In this document: positions 15,896-26,669 of the stretch, piece by piece | Layout: every line of letters begins with the position of its first letter | Position numbering within the stretch: the first letter of the stretch is position 1 | Assembly: GCF_036013915.1 (NCBI RefSeq) | Contig: NZ_CP107899.1 | Coordinates: 3,968,001-4,032,000 of the forward strand | Reading direction: 5' to 3' | Source of the DNA: Streptomyces sp. NBC_00464 | GTDB taxonomy: Bacteria; Actinomycetota; Actinomycetes; Streptomycetales; Streptomycetaceae | Length of the DNA: 64,000 nt | Program-made: the position numbers and the translations under genes | The notes under the pieces: model-generated | Seen by the model: only the letters and a program-made list of their open reading frames with translations | Told to the model about the DNA's origin: nothing | Database searches by the model: none

Positions 15896-17572
15896 GTGTA
15901 TGCAAACGGGGAGCTGCGGACAGCAGTAGGGGATATCCAGCGGGGTCGCATCCCCCGCCAGCGGGACGGGGCGCGGGGGGACCGGGGGCCGGAAGCCGGG
16001 AAGTCGTGGTGGCGCCGGCACCGTGTGCCGGTCGTCTCCGTGGCCGTCGTGATTCCGCTCTACGCCGTGTGGGCGGCGGTCCTGGCCACCGGCGGCGGTG
16101 ACCTCGCCGCGCAGTTCGCCTGGTCGGGATTTACCGCCCGCCACCCGGGCGCGGCCTACAACCTCTCCTGGTACGGGGGGACCCACACGGCCAACTACAG
16201 CGTCTTCTCCTCGTACTTGATGGCCTTCTTCGGCGTCCGGGCGGTGTCCGTGGCCGCCGGGATCGCGGGCACCTGGCTCATGGCCCTCCTCTTGGTACGC
16301 AGAGGTGTGCCGCACGCCCTCGTTCCCGCGCTTCTCGCCGCGCTCACCCTGTGGTGCAACGTCGCGTCCGGGCGTACGACCTTCGCGCTCGGTGTCGCCA
16401 TCGGGCTCGTCGCCTGCCTGTACGTCCACCGCTCGGTGACCGCCCTCGTGGCCGGGGCGCTGGCGACGATGGCGAGTCCGGTCGCGGGGCTGTTCCTCGT
16501 GGTGGCGGGGGCCGCCTATCTGCTGGACCGGCAGTGGCGGAAGGGTGCGGTGCTGATGGTGCCGTTCTTCGCCGTCGTGGGCGCGACCACGGTGCTCTTC
16601 CCGTTCGAGGGCGAACAGCCCATGGCCGCCAACAGACTGTGGATGCCGGTCGTCGTCTGCGCCGTCCTCGCGGTCGCGGCGCCGGTGCGGCGGGAATGGC
16701 TTCTGCTGCGGTACGGCGCCGTGGTGTACGCCGTCGGCGTGCTCCTCACCTATCTCATCGCCTCCCCGATCGGTACGAACGTGGAGCGGCTGCTCGGTCT
16801 CGTCGCCGTGCCCGTGCTGGTCATGGCGGTCCTCGTCCTCGTCCGGGAGAGGGCGTGGGTGCGGACGGCCGTGGTGGCGGTGGCCCTCGTGCTGTCGGCC
16901 AACTGGCTTGTCACCAAGACCGTGGACGACCTCCGGGTGTCCACCGATGTGCCGTCCTGGGCGTCGCGTACCGAGGGGGTGGTCGGTGAACTCCACCGGC
17001 TCGGCGCCGATCTCGGCCGCGTGGAGGTCGTCCCGGCCCGAAACCACCGCGAGGCGGCGGCACTTGCCCCGCACGTGAACATGGCGCGCGGCTGGAACCG
17101 CCAGCTCGATGTCGAACGCGGGCGGCTGTTCTACGACGGGATGCTGTCCCCCGCCGGGTACCGGTCCTGGCTGGACCGGTGGGCCGTGGGCTATGTGGTG
17201 CTGCACCACGGGCAGCCGGACGGCCCCGCCGAGGCCGAGGCGGCGCTGATCAGGGCCGGGCAGCCCTGGCTGAAGCGGGTGTGGCAGGACTCCGGGTGGA
17301 CGATCTACCGGGTGCGGGGCGCGAGGCCGCTGGTGGACGCGCCCGCCGAGGTCGTACGCGGCGACGACGCCGAGCTGGTGGTGCGGATGCCCGAGGCGGG
17401 ATCGGTGACCGTCCGCGTCGCGCATTCGCCGTGGCTGCGGGTGCGCGGCGTGGACGGCGGCACCGGGGGCTGCCTGCGGCAGCACGGCGAGTGGACGAGG
17501 CTGACCGTGCCGAAGGGCGGGACGTACCGGTTGGACTCGGCGTACCGGCTGTCGCGTGGGGGCGGCTGCTGA
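15896..17572 (+). CDS. Multi-pass membrane protein with C-terminal soluble domain
   Basis: A 558-residue protein with about ten transmembrane helices between residues 45 and 350, followed by a soluble domain of about 200 residues. The [14 protein letters not shown] loop after the first helix is distinctive. It looks like the many actinobacterial glycosyltransferase-C-like integral membrane proteins, but no catalytic Asp pair is evident, and the function is unknown. The GTG start lies 8 bp after a TAGGGT -10-like box (15882-15887), suggesting a leaderless transcript. Confidence 0.72.
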   Translation: MYANGELRTAVGDIQRGRIPRQRDGARGDRGPEAGKSWWRRHRVPVVSVAVVIPLYAVWAAVLATGGGDLAAQFAWSGFTARHPGAAYNLSWYGGTHTANYSVFSSYLMAFFGVRAVSVAAGIAGTWLMALLLVRRGVPHALVPALLAALTLWCNVASGRTTFALGVAIGLVACLYVHRSVTALVAGALATMASPVAGLFLVVAGAAYLLDRQWRKGAVLMVPFFAVVGATTVLFPFEGEQPMAANRLWMPVVVCAVLAVAAPVRREWLLLRYGAVVYAVGVLLTYLIASPIGTNVERLLGLVAVPVLVMAVLVLVRERAWVRTAVVAVALVLSANWLVTKTVDDLRVSTDVPSWASRTEGVVGELHRLGADLGRVEVVPARNHREAAALAPHVNMARGWNRQLDVERGRLFYDGMLSPAGYRSWLDRWAVGYVVLHHGQPDGPAEAEAALIRAGQPWLKRVWQDSGWTIYRVRGARPLVDAPAEVVRGDDAELVVRMPEAGSVTVRVAHSPWLRVRGVDGGTGGCLRQHGEWTRLTVPKGGTYRLDSAYRLSRGGGC

Positions 17573-17730
17573 GCGGGGGGCCGGCTGTTGCGGCGGCGCG
17601 CTGCTGAGCCAGGGTTCCAGCCGCCCCGCCAACGGCTGCCGGCCCTGCGCGGCGCGCGGTCCGGACCAGCGGTTTCACCCGATCGGCCACCGCATCTGCG
17701 CATCGGGCAAAGAGGCCGCAGGGTGGTCCC

Positions 17731-18495
17731 ATGTGGCTCCGTCACCGACTCTGGCCGGCCGCCGCGGTCCTCCCGCTCACTCTTCTGATGCTGCGGGACG
17801 CCCCGGTGCGCCTCGTGCTGCCCCCGCCGGCGGCCCCGGTGCACGAGCGGGCGCGCGGGGTGCCGCAGCCGGCGATCGTCACCCGGGCGGGCTGGCACGC
17901 GGACGAGAGCATGGTGCGGGAGCACGCGGTCTACACGGGCGCCGTGCGGGCGGTCTTCATCCATCACACGGGGGAGAACAACACCTACGACTGCGCGGAC
18001 GTTCCCCGCATGCTGCAAGCCGTCGAGGAGTCCCACATCAAGGGCAACGGCTGGGACGACATCGGCTACAACTTCCTCGTCGACCGGTGCGGGACGATCT
18101 ACGAGGGCCGGGCCGGCGGCATCACGCGGCAGGTCCGCGGGGCGCACACCACGGGCTTCAACGCCGACAGCGTGGGGATAGCGGTGCTGGGCAACTACGG
18201 ACGCGGGGCCGAGGTGCCGCGGGCCGTCGTCCGGGCTCTCGCCGAGGTGGCCGCGTGGAAGCTGCGGCCCGGGTCCGATCCGCGCGGCACGGTGCGGCTG
18301 GTCTCGACGAACGACGCGAGCAGATACCCGAAGGGCAAGGCGGCCGTGCTGCACGTCATCTCGGGCCACCGCGACGCGTATCAGACCAACTGTCCCGGCG
18401 AGGCGCTGTACGCGGAACTGCCCGCGATCCGGGCCGCGGCGGCGGCCCTGCGCCAGGCGCGGACGGGCACGGCGGACGCGGAGAGCCCTCACTGA
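17731..18495 (+). CDS. Secreted N-acetylmuramoyl-L-alanine amidase (PGRP/Amidase_2)
   Basis: The 254-residue protein has an N-terminal signal-anchor-like segment (about 8-24) and an amidase_2 domain. Zinc ligands are visible at H in IHHTGENN, the late H in ISGHRDAYQTNCPG and that C. The DIGYNFLVDRCGTIYEGR stretch is the family signature. It would cleave the amide between MurNAc and the stem peptide in the cell wall. The ATG at 17731 follows AGGGTGG. Confidence 0.9.
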   Translation: MWLRHRLWPAAAVLPLTLLMLRDAPVRLVLPPPAAPVHERARGVPQPAIVTRAGWHADESMVREHAVYTGAVRAVFIHHTGENNTYDCADVPRMLQAVEESHIKGNGWDDIGYNFLVDRCGTIYEGRAGGITRQVRGAHTTGFNADSVGIAVLGNYGRGAEVPRAVVRALAEVAAWKLRPGSDPRGTVRLVSTNDASRYPKGKAAVLHVISGHRDAYQTNCPGEALYAELPAIRAAAAALRQARTGTADAESPH

Positions 18496-18553
18496 GTTTC
18501 GCACTAGTGCATATACCTGTTCTGCCTAGTTCGAAATGGGTTAGCATTCCGGC

Positions 18554-19138
18554 ATGCCTGCCACGACCCCGCTTCCCGTGACCCTGACCGGCCGCCATGT
18601 CCGCGTCGAGCCGCTCTCCCCGGACCACCTCGACGATCTCTTCGCCGCCGGCGGCGGTGACGACGAGGTCTGGCGCTGGCAGGGCGGACCGACCCCGCAC
18701 ACCCCGGAGGAGCTCGGCGAGAAGCTCACGGCGCTGCTCGCGAACGGGGCGTACGTCCCGTTCGCCGTCATCCACCGCGCGAGCGGCCGGGCGGTCGGCT
18801 GGACCACGTACCTGGACATCGACGTGGCCAACGAACGCCTGGAGATCGGCTGGACGTGGTACGGCCGCGCCCACTGGCGCTCTGCGGTCAACACCGAGAC
18901 GAAGCTGCTCCTGATCGGCCACGCCTTCGACGAACTGGGCATGGGGCGTGTGCAGTTGAAGACCGACCATCTCAACGTCCGTTCCCAGAAAGCGATAGCC
19001 CGGCTGGGCGCCCACCGCGAAGGGGTACTGCGGCGCCACCGCCGCCGCCCCGACGGCACCTGGCGCGACACGGTCTACTTCTCGCTGCTCGCCGACGAAT
19101 GGCCCGAGGCGAGGGCCCGCCTGGAAGCGCGTATCTGA
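18554..19138 (+). CDS. GNAT acetyltransferase, RimJ/RimL type
   Basis: The 194-residue protein has the LEIGWTWYGRAHWRS strand and the HLNVRSQKAIARLGA helix typical of RimJ/RimL-like acetyltransferases with small-molecule or N-terminal substrates. The ATG at 18554 is 7 bp after TAGCAT, so it may be leaderless; no ribosome binding site is seen. The intergenic stretch before it (58 bp) is unusually AT-rich. Confidence 0.85.
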   Translation: MPATTPLPVTLTGRHVRVEPLSPDHLDDLFAAGGGDDEVWRWQGGPTPHTPEELGEKLTALLANGAYVPFAVIHRASGRAVGWTTYLDIDVANERLEIGWTWYGRAHWRSAVNTETKLLLIGHAFDELGMGRVQLKTDHLNVRSQKAIARLGAHREGVLRRHRRRPDGTWRDTVYFSLLADEWPEARARLEARI

Positions 19139-19200
19139 TCCCTCGCTGATCCGTACGCGGCCCGTTGCGGACGTGCGTACGGTCCGTGTCCACCGACCGG

Positions 19201-19850
19201 CCATCACGGACGGTGCGAACACCGAGCCGGGCGCCGACCACCGCCGGCCCGACTTCCTGGCCCAGCGCCTTCGTACCGCCTACGGGCCGTACGCGCGGGG
19301 CGTGCTCAACGAGGAGATCAGCGGCAACCGCCTTCCGCACGAGCCGAATCCGCCCGCCGGGTCGGACGCGGAGAACTTCGCGGCGTACTTCGGCCAGGCC
19401 GCTCTGCGCCGCTTCGACCGCGACGTCGCCGCCCAGTCGGGGGCGGGCCACCTCATCGTGCTCCTCGGCGTGAACGACCTCGGCCACCCCGGCACGGTGG
19501 CCCCGGAGCCGGAGCGGGTCTCGGCGGCCGACCTGATCGCCGCCCACCGGCAGTTGATCGCCCGTGCCCATGAGCGCGGGCTGACGGCGTACGGCGGCAC
19601 GATCCTGCCGTTCAAGGGCGACACGCTCGGCTTCTACTCCCCGGCGAACGAGGCCGCCCGCACGGCCTTCAACCACTGGCTGAGGACGAGCGGCGAGTAC
19701 GACGGGGTCATCGACTTCGACAGGGCCCTGCGCGATCCGTCCGACCCGCAGCGCCTGCCGGCCCGGTACGACAGCGGTGATCACCTCCACCCGAACGACG
19801 CGGGCGCCGAGGCGATGGCGGAGGCGGTGCCGTTGAAGTACCTGAGCTGA
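19201..19850 (+). pseudogene. SGNH/GDSL hydrolase lacking its catalytic N-terminus
   Basis: The sequence matches Streptomyces secreted SGNH hydrolases from ITDGANTEPG onward, with block II-like EISGNRL, block III GVNDLG and block V DSGDHLHPNDAG intact. The preceding GDS of block I, which holds the nucleophile serine, is replaced by HRPA, and the signal peptide is absent. A GTG at 19173 could start a short product, but it cannot be catalytic. A 5' deletion with its junction at about 19200 is the simplest reading. Confidence 0.78.
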
Positions 19851-19857
19851 GGGCCGC

Positions 19858-21518
<1,661 letters not shown>

Positions 21519-21703
21519 GGGGAATCCCTCCTCGGGGCGCGTGCGGTGCGGGCGACTGCGAGCGTGACGGGCGCGCGTTTCGTAACGGGGGCCCGAATGT
21601 TTCCGTCGCATTTCATTGCGCGGAGGTTGCCGACATCTCACCGGTGCGGGGGAGGTGTGAAGGACCCGTGAGCGCACCACGCCCGTCTGCTACCTTGCTA
21701 TGC

Positions 21704-22117
21704 ATGGAACCCGGTAAGGCAAGTGGGCAGGCGGACGGTCCGGCCGCGGGCAGGATCGAAAGCCAGCTGCTCAAAGGGGTCTTGGAGTACTGCGTGCTCG
21801 CGCTGATGCGGGACGAGCCGAAGTACGGGGTCCAGCTGCTCGGCGAACTGCAGGCGACCGGCGCGCTGGCGACCGGCCAGGGCACGGTCTATCCCCTGCT
21901 GTCACGGCTGCGGCGGGAGGAGCTGGTCGTCACCACCTGGCAGGAGTCGGCTTCGGGGCCGCCGCGGCGCTACTACGCACTCTCCGAGGCCGGTCATGCC
22001 GCGCTCGCCCGGTTCGCCGCCGTCTGGCCGGGATTCCGCAACGCCGTCGACGACCTCGTCATGCCGGGCCAGGAGCTCGGTGCGCAGAGCGAAGGGCACC
22101 ACCTTGAAGACCGATGA
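21704..22117 (+). CDS. PadR-family transcriptional regulator
   Basis: The 137-residue protein has the PadR winged helix: LLKGVLEYCVLALM, YGVQLLGEL, GTVYPLLSRLRREEL and RRYYALSEAG. The ATG at 21704 is 7 bp after TACCTT, so the mRNA may be leaderless. The next gene overlaps it by 14 bp and encodes a membrane protein, the standard arrangement in which a PadR repressor controls its own operon. Confidence 0.9.
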   Translation: MEPGKASGQADGPAAGRIESQLLKGVLEYCVLALMRDEPKYGVQLLGELQATGALATGQGTVYPLLSRLRREELVVTTWQESASGPPRRYYALSEAGHAALARFAAVWPGFRNAVDDLVMPGQELGAQSEGHHLEDR

Positions 22118-22691
22118 AACGCTGACGCGCGAGTACCTCGCGGCAGTCGAGCGCGAGACGTCGACGTTGCCGGCCGCGGCCCGCCAGGAGCTCATCGCCG
22201 ACCTCGGTGAGCACATAGAGGTGGCACTCGCCGAACGCCCCGGCAGCGTGCACGAGATCCTGCGGGAGGTGGGTGACCCGCGCGCCATCGCCGCGACGGC
22301 CCTCCAGGAGCTCGGCGGGACCGCGGGCGTACCGGTCCGCAAGCCCGGCCGCCGCCGCTCCCCGGTCTGGCTGCCGCTCGTGCTCCTGGTGGTGGGTGAC
22401 GTGCTGCCGTACCTCGGGGGGATCGCCCTCACCTGGATCGGCTTCGCGGCCAGGGTCGCCGCCGTCGTGATCGTGTGCCGGGCCCGCTGCTGGACGGTGG
22501 CCCAGAAGTGGACCGGCCTGACCCTGGCCGTCATCGTCCCGGTCGTCGCACACGTCGCCTGGTACTTCTCCCCCGTCCCCCACCACGGCAGCTCGGCGGA
22601 GCCGGTGGCGCGCTGGACGCTCGTCGCCGTGGTGTTCCTTCTGACGCTGGCGGGCGCCGGGTGGCTGTGGCGGAACAGGCGCCGCGCGTAG
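22104..22691 (+). CDS. HAAS/DUF1700-type membrane protein, PadR partner
   Basis: The 195-residue product begins with a soluble helical domain (about 1-85, LTREYLAAVERETSTLP ... LIADLGEHIEVAL) of the HAAS type and ends with four hydrophobic helices. I start it at the TTG at 22104, with GAAGGG upstream; the overlap with padR indicates coupled translation. Such pairs occur in many Firmicutes and actinobacteria, but their molecular role is not settled. Confidence 0.75.
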   Translation: MKTDETLTREYLAAVERETSTLPAAARQELIADLGEHIEVALAERPGSVHEILREVGDPRAIAATALQELGGTAGVPVRKPGRRRSPVWLPLVLLVVGDVLPYLGGIALTWIGFAARVAAVVIVCRARCWTVAQKWTGLTLAVIVPVVAHVAWYFSPVPHHGSSAEPVARWTLVAVVFLLTLAGAGWLWRNRRRA

Positions 22692-22778
22692 CAAGGCAGT
22701 TGCTGCCTTCCGCGTCCCTCGGAGCCGTACCCCGGCAGGGTGAGGCAGGGCCCGCCGAAGGTGCGCATCCTCGGTCAC

Positions 22779-23480
22779 ATGAAGAAGCACGGGCAACTCG
22801 CCGACTTCCTCCAGGCACGCAGAGGCCAACTGCGGCCCGAGGACGTCGGACTGCGGACCTACGGTGAGCGGCGCCGGGTGCCCGGGCTGCGGCGGGAGGA
22901 GCTCGCGATGCTCGCGGGCATCAGCGCCCCCTACTACACCCGCCTGGAACAGGGTCAGTCACACAACGCCTCCCCCCAGGTGCTCGACGCCCTCGCCGGT
23001 GCTCTGCGGCTGGACGAGCCGGAACGGGCCCACCTGCACGCCCTGGCCCGCGCACCGGGAGGAGGCGGACCCGCCGGCCGGCCGAGGCCGGAGCGGGTTT
23101 CCGAAGCCACTCGGGCCCTACTGGCAGCCATCGACGGCACACCCGCCATCGTCCTGGGCCGCCGCAGCGATGTCCTGGCCTGGAACCGCCACGGACACGC
23201 CCTGTTCGCCGGCCATCTCGACCCGGGCGGTCCCGACGACCCGGGCCAACGGCCCAACATGGCAAGGCTGGTGTTCCTCGACGCACACACCCGCGACCTC
23301 TACACCGACTGGACCGCCAAGGCCGCGGCGGTGGTGGGCAGTCTGCGCCTGACGGCCGGCCGCTACCCGGGCGATCCGCGGCTGGCCGGGCTGATCGGTG
23401 AACTGACCATGCGCAGACCGGAGTTCGCCACCATGTGGGCGGACCACCGGATCCTGGCCTGCGACACCGCCGACTACGAG
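22779..23480 (+). pseudogene. XRE/MmyB-type regulator, 3'-truncated and without a stop codon
   Basis: An N-terminal helix-turn-helix (LRREELAMLAGISAPYYTRL, residues about 37-60) and the start of an MmyB-like ligand domain are intact up to CDTADYE at 23480. About 50-60 C-terminal residues expected in the family are missing. The frame stays open through unrelated sequence and then enters, in frame, the coding sequence of the next gene to 25022, so a 747-residue fusion could be read. I treat the regulator as broken. Confidence 0.72.
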
Positions 23481-23738
23481 GCGACCGGCCGTTCCGGGCA
23501 CCGTGGAACGAGTCGCTTCCCGGTTGATGTGGCATTCGTCACAGTGATAGTTCCGGTAGTAGACGCAACTGTGTCGTTTCATCCCGTGTGTCCGTCCCGG
23601 TGTTCCGGTGTCGACCGGAGCGGTGAAGAAGGTGTGACGGTCGACCGCGGTTCCGGTCATACGATCGCCTCAAGTCGCATCTGCGTGCCCCGTTCCGCAG
23701 TGACTCTTCTTCTCGCTTTCGGACCCCGAAGGGCTCTA

Positions 23739-25022
23739 GTGAAGATTCGCCGGATTCTTGCCACAGCCGTCGCCGCCGCAGTGACCGCACCTGCTCTCCT
23801 GCTGTCCGTCGCCCCCGCGTTCGCCGACGACAAGCCGGCGGCGCAGACCCAGCACAAGCCGTCCGTGGCGGAGTTGGAGAAGGCCGCCGCCGCGGCGAAG
23901 ACGGCGTACGACGAAGCCGTAGCAGCCGAGGCCGCCGCCTTTGCGGCTTTCAAGGGCTTGGATGACACCAGTCCTCTGGCCTTGGCGGCGAAGGCCGCCA
24001 GGGCCGCGGCGGAAGCCGCCGCCACTGCGAAGACCGAGGCCGACCAGGCGTCCGCCGATGCCAAGGCGGCGGTCGACGGTCTCCCCGAGACGGCAACGGA
24101 TGCGGAGAGGGCCGCCGCAGCGACGGCCCTTGCCAAGGCGGAAGCCGCGGCCGCAGCCGCAGGTGAGGCCAAGGCCACCGCCGATGCCAAGTCGGTGGCG
24201 GCCGACGACGCGCGTGTCGAGGAGCGGATCGGCGCGGCCCGCACCCTGACCCTGGCGCGGGGGGTCACCAAGGAGGCGCTCGCTGCCAAGACCGCCGCCG
24301 ACGAGGCGCTGGCCAAGGCGAAGGAGCTCGTCGGCGGCGACTACTCCGACACCTGCCTCCGCCAGGCCAAGCTCACCACGGTCATCACGGGTATGCCGTC
24401 CACGGTGGTCGCGGGCGAGAAGGTCTACTTCACGTTCCGGGTGACCAACGGCACCGGCAAGACGATGGATCAGCTGATTCCGTCCGTCTACATCCGCGTG
24501 ACATCCCGGAGCGGGCACAAACTCCTCGACTACCTGGTGCACCTGCAGCGGTGGTCCGCCGCGTCCTCGACGTGGAAGAACGTCGACGTCGAGCACTACA
24601 TGGAGAAGATCAAACCGATGAAGGCCGGCGCCCAGGTCGACGTCAGGATGCGCTTCACCGTCGATGCCTCGGCCCCCGCGAGCACCGGCGCCACCCACGT
24701 CGCCGGCAACTACTGGAACACCGACGGCACGTGCGGTCAGAGCGCGAGCTCCAGCGGGCCCGACTTCGCGATCGCCGTAGCGGGAACCAAGCTCGGTAAG
24801 CCCGGCAGGACCGACCCCGCCGAGCCCGGCGCGACCAAGCCCCGTACCTCGGACGTCAAGCCGCGGAGCGGCACGTCGGCCGGTCCCGTGAACGGCAGCC
24901 TCGCCGCCACGGGCTCCTCCTCGGCGCCGTCGCAGCTCGCCCTCGCGAGCGGCGCTGCCCTGGTGGTCGGCGCGGGCGCGATGTTCGTCGTACGCCGCCG
25001 CAAGGCCGGTGCCCACGTCTGA
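23739..25022 (+). CDS. LAXTG-anchored surface protein with Ala-rich coiled coil
   Basis: The 427-residue protein has a Sec signal peptide (to about residue 31, ending PAFA-DD), an Ala/Lys/Asp-rich helical rod (about 45-190), a beta-rich domain with two cysteines (about 205-345), a Pro/Thr linker, and at the C-terminus LAATG (about 388-392), a hydrophobic helix and RRRK. LAXTG is the motif recognised by Streptomyces class E sortases, so it should be linked to the cell wall. The GTG start follows GAAGGGCTCTA. A terminator follows. Confidence 0.85.
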   Translation: MKIRRILATAVAAAVTAPALLLSVAPAFADDKPAAQTQHKPSVAELEKAAAAAKTAYDEAVAAEAAAFAAFKGLDDTSPLALAAKAARAAAEAAATAKTEADQASADAKAAVDGLPETATDAERAAAATALAKAEAAAAAAGEAKATADAKSVAADDARVEERIGAARTLTLARGVTKEALAAKTAADEALAKAKELVGGDYSDTCLRQAKLTTVITGMPSTVVAGEKVYFTFRVTNGTGKTMDQLIPSVYIRVTSRSGHKLLDYLVHLQRWSAASSTWKNVDVEHYMEKIKPMKAGAQVDVRMRFTVDASAPASTGATHVAGNYWNTDGTCGQSASSSGPDFAIAVAGTKLGKPGRTDPAEPGATKPRTSDVKPRSGTSAGPVNGSLAATGSSSAPSQLALASGAALVVGAGAMFVVRRRKAGAHV

Positions 25023-25076
25023 CGCATGAGCCGGGGCGCTGGCCGGGCACCCCGGCCCGCGCGCCGACCGCCCAAC

Positions 25077-25104
25077 AGGCCCGGCACCGAACGGTGTCGG
25101 GCCT
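25077..25104 (+). terminator. Terminator of the surface-protein gene
   Basis: AGGCCCGGCACC and GGTGTCGGGCCT pair across a 4-nt loop with one G-T mismatch, 54 bp after the stop codon. Confidence 0.72.
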
Positions 25105-25176
25105 CGGTCGTGCCGGGACTTTCGCCGGTCCCGAGTCACCCCGGGCGCTCCGCGCCCGTGGACGGCCGCCTGACGC

Positions 25177-25611
25177 TCACACCGCCGCGCCGTTCACCAC
25201 CAGCGTGACGTCGATGTTTCCGCGCGTGGCGCTGGAGTACGGGCATATCTGGTGGGCCGCGCGGACGAGGTCCGCACGCTGCCCGGGATCGCCGATCGAC
25301 GGCAGCGTGATGCCGAGCTCGACAGTCAGCTTGAACGCGCCGTTGCCGCTCGGGACGAGACTCACCCGCGAGTCGACCGCCGCGTCGTGCGCGTCGAGTT
25401 TCCTGCCCTCCCCCACCAGGGCGAGCACGGTCGCGAAGCACGCGGCGAAGCCGACTGCGAACAGTTGCTCGGGGTTGGTCCCTTCGCCGTCGCCACCCAG
25501 TTCCTTCGGCTGTCGCAGGGCCACGTCCAGCCGGCCGTCGGCCGTCCGTCCGTGGCCCCGGGTGCGGCCCCCGGTCACATGGGCCTCTGCTGTGTAGAGC
25601 GGCTTCGTCAT
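25177..25611 (-). CDS. ohr: Organic hydroperoxide resistance protein Ohr (OsmC family)
   Basis: The 144-residue protein has both redox cysteines of Ohr, C60 in GFAACFATVL and C124 in HQICPYSSATRGN. Ohr dimers reduce organic hydroperoxides using lipoylated partners. A strong GAGGGGAAGGG site precedes the ATG at 25611. Its leader or promoter contains five 9-bp tandem repeats. No MarR/OhrR regulator gene lies beside it, which is unusual. Confidence 0.92.
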   Translation of the reverse strand: MTKPLYTAEAHVTGGRTRGHGRTADGRLDVALRQPKELGGDGEGTNPEQLFAVGFAACFATVLALVGEGRKLDAHDAAVDSRVSLVPSGNGAFKLTVELGITLPSIGDPGQRADLVRAAHQICPYSSATRGNIDVTLVVNGAAV

Positions 25612-25624
25612 GCCCTTCCCCTCG

Positions 25625-25669
25625 CGTGGACGTCGTGGACTTCATGGACGTCATGAGCTTCGTGGACTT
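25625..25669. repeat. Five tandem 9-bp repeats upstream of ohr
   Basis: CGTGGACGT, CGTGGACTT, CATGGACGT, CATGAGCTT and CGTGGACTT follow each other without gaps between the ohr start and the divergent operon. Each unit fits CRTGRRCKT except the fourth, which also has A at position 5. Confidence 0.75.
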
Positions 25670-25675
25670 CCTGAA

Positions 25676-25694
25676 TTGAAACTGTATGCTTCAA
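25676..25694. promoter_or_regulatory. Candidate operator TTGAA-N9-TTCAA
   Basis: TTGAAACTGTATGCTTCAA has 5-bp inverted arms and sits 33 bp upstream of the monooxygenase start, in AT-rich DNA shared with ohr. The HxlR-family regulator at the end of that operon is a candidate ligand. Confidence 0.45.
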
Positions 25695-25727
25695 AAACAG
25701 GAAGCTCAAGCCGTGTTGGGAGACACC

Positions 25728-26669
25728 ATGACGGGACCGCAGATCGGCTACTTACTCCCCACCCGTGACCGGGCCGCTCGCGACGATCACGAGCTGGGCC
25801 CGCTGATCCGCCAGGCGCGGCTCGCCGAGACGCTGGGATTCGACTCCGTCTGGGCGGGCGACAGCCCGATCACCCGGCCACGCGCCGACCCGCTGATGGT
25901 CCTGGCCGCCGCGGCCGAGGTCACCGAACGGGTCACGCTCGGCACCGCCGTACTGCTGGCCGGGCTGCGTCATCCGATCCTGCTGGCCCACCAGTTGGCC
26001 ACCTTGGACCGGATCGCCGAAGGGCGGCTGATCGTCGGCATGGGCGCCGGGTTTCCGCACGCCAACACCGAGGCGCAGTTCGCCGCTGTGGGAGTCGACT
26101 TCGAACGCCGGGTCAGTCGCCTGACGGAGTCCATCGAGGCCATGCGACGGCTGTGGACCCTGGAGACGGCCTCGTTCAAGGGGCGGCACTTCGACTTCCG
26201 TGACGTGACCTTGTCGCCCCGGCCGGTCCGCCCCGGCGGCCCGCCGGTCTGGCTGGCCGGATCCGGCGAGGCGGCACTGCGGCGCGTCGCACGCCATGCC
26301 GACGGGTGGCTGCCTTACCCGCCCTCCTGGCAGACGTACGCGGACGAATGGGCCGTGGCCCAGAAGTCGACTCGTCCCCTCACGCCCGCCCTGTACGCCA
26401 CGGTGTGCGTGGACGAGGACCCCGAGCGGGCCCGTCGACGGCTGCGGGTGAGCATCGAGCGCTACTACAACGCGCCGTTGGAGTTCGTGGAGACCCTTCA
26501 GGCGATGTTCGCCGGCACCGCCCAGGACACCGCCGCCCGGCTACGTCAGTACGGTGCCGCCGGTGCCCGCCATCTGGTGATCCGGCTCGCCGTCGACGAC
26601 CACACCGCGGCTCTGGAGGAGTTCGCCGACGGAGTGCTCCCGCTGGTGCGCCCGGGAGGCCGGGCATGA
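25728..26669 (+). CDS. LLM-class flavin-dependent oxidoreductase
   Basis: The 313-residue protein is a luciferase-like TIM barrel with the family elements LAETLGFDSVWAGDS, GTAVLLAGLRHP, LDRIAEGRLIVGMGAGF and PPVWLAGSGEAALRR. These enzymes use reduced FMN or F420; which one cannot be told here. The ATG at 25728 has GGGAG upstream. It overlaps the next gene (ATGA), encoding an alpha/beta hydrolase, and an HxlR regulator closes the operon. Confidence 0.88.
   Translation: MTGPQIGYLLPTRDRAARDDHELGPLIRQARLAETLGFDSVWAGDSPITRPRADPLMVLAAAAEVTERVTLGTAVLLAGLRHPILLAHQLATLDRIAEGRLIVGMGAGFPHANTEAQFAAVGVDFERRVSRLTESIEAMRRLWTLETASFKGRHFDFRDVTLSPRPVRPGGPPVWLAGSGEAALRRVARHADGWLPYPPSWQTYADEWAVAQKSTRPLTPALYATVCVDEDPERARRRLRVSIERYYNAPLEFVETLQAMFAGTAQDTAARLRQYGAAGARHLVIRLAVDDHTAALEEFADGVLPLVRPGGRA

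Noticed and set aside
21564..21603. GlnR-type box upstream of amtB
   Set aside because: GTGAC, GTAAC and GTTTC half-sites are present, but their spacing (8, 0 and 12 bp) does not fit the 6-bp spacing of known GlnR boxes. A footprint would be decisive.
25625..25669. CRISPR-like array
   Set aside because: The units are contiguous 9-mers without spacers, and no cas gene is present.
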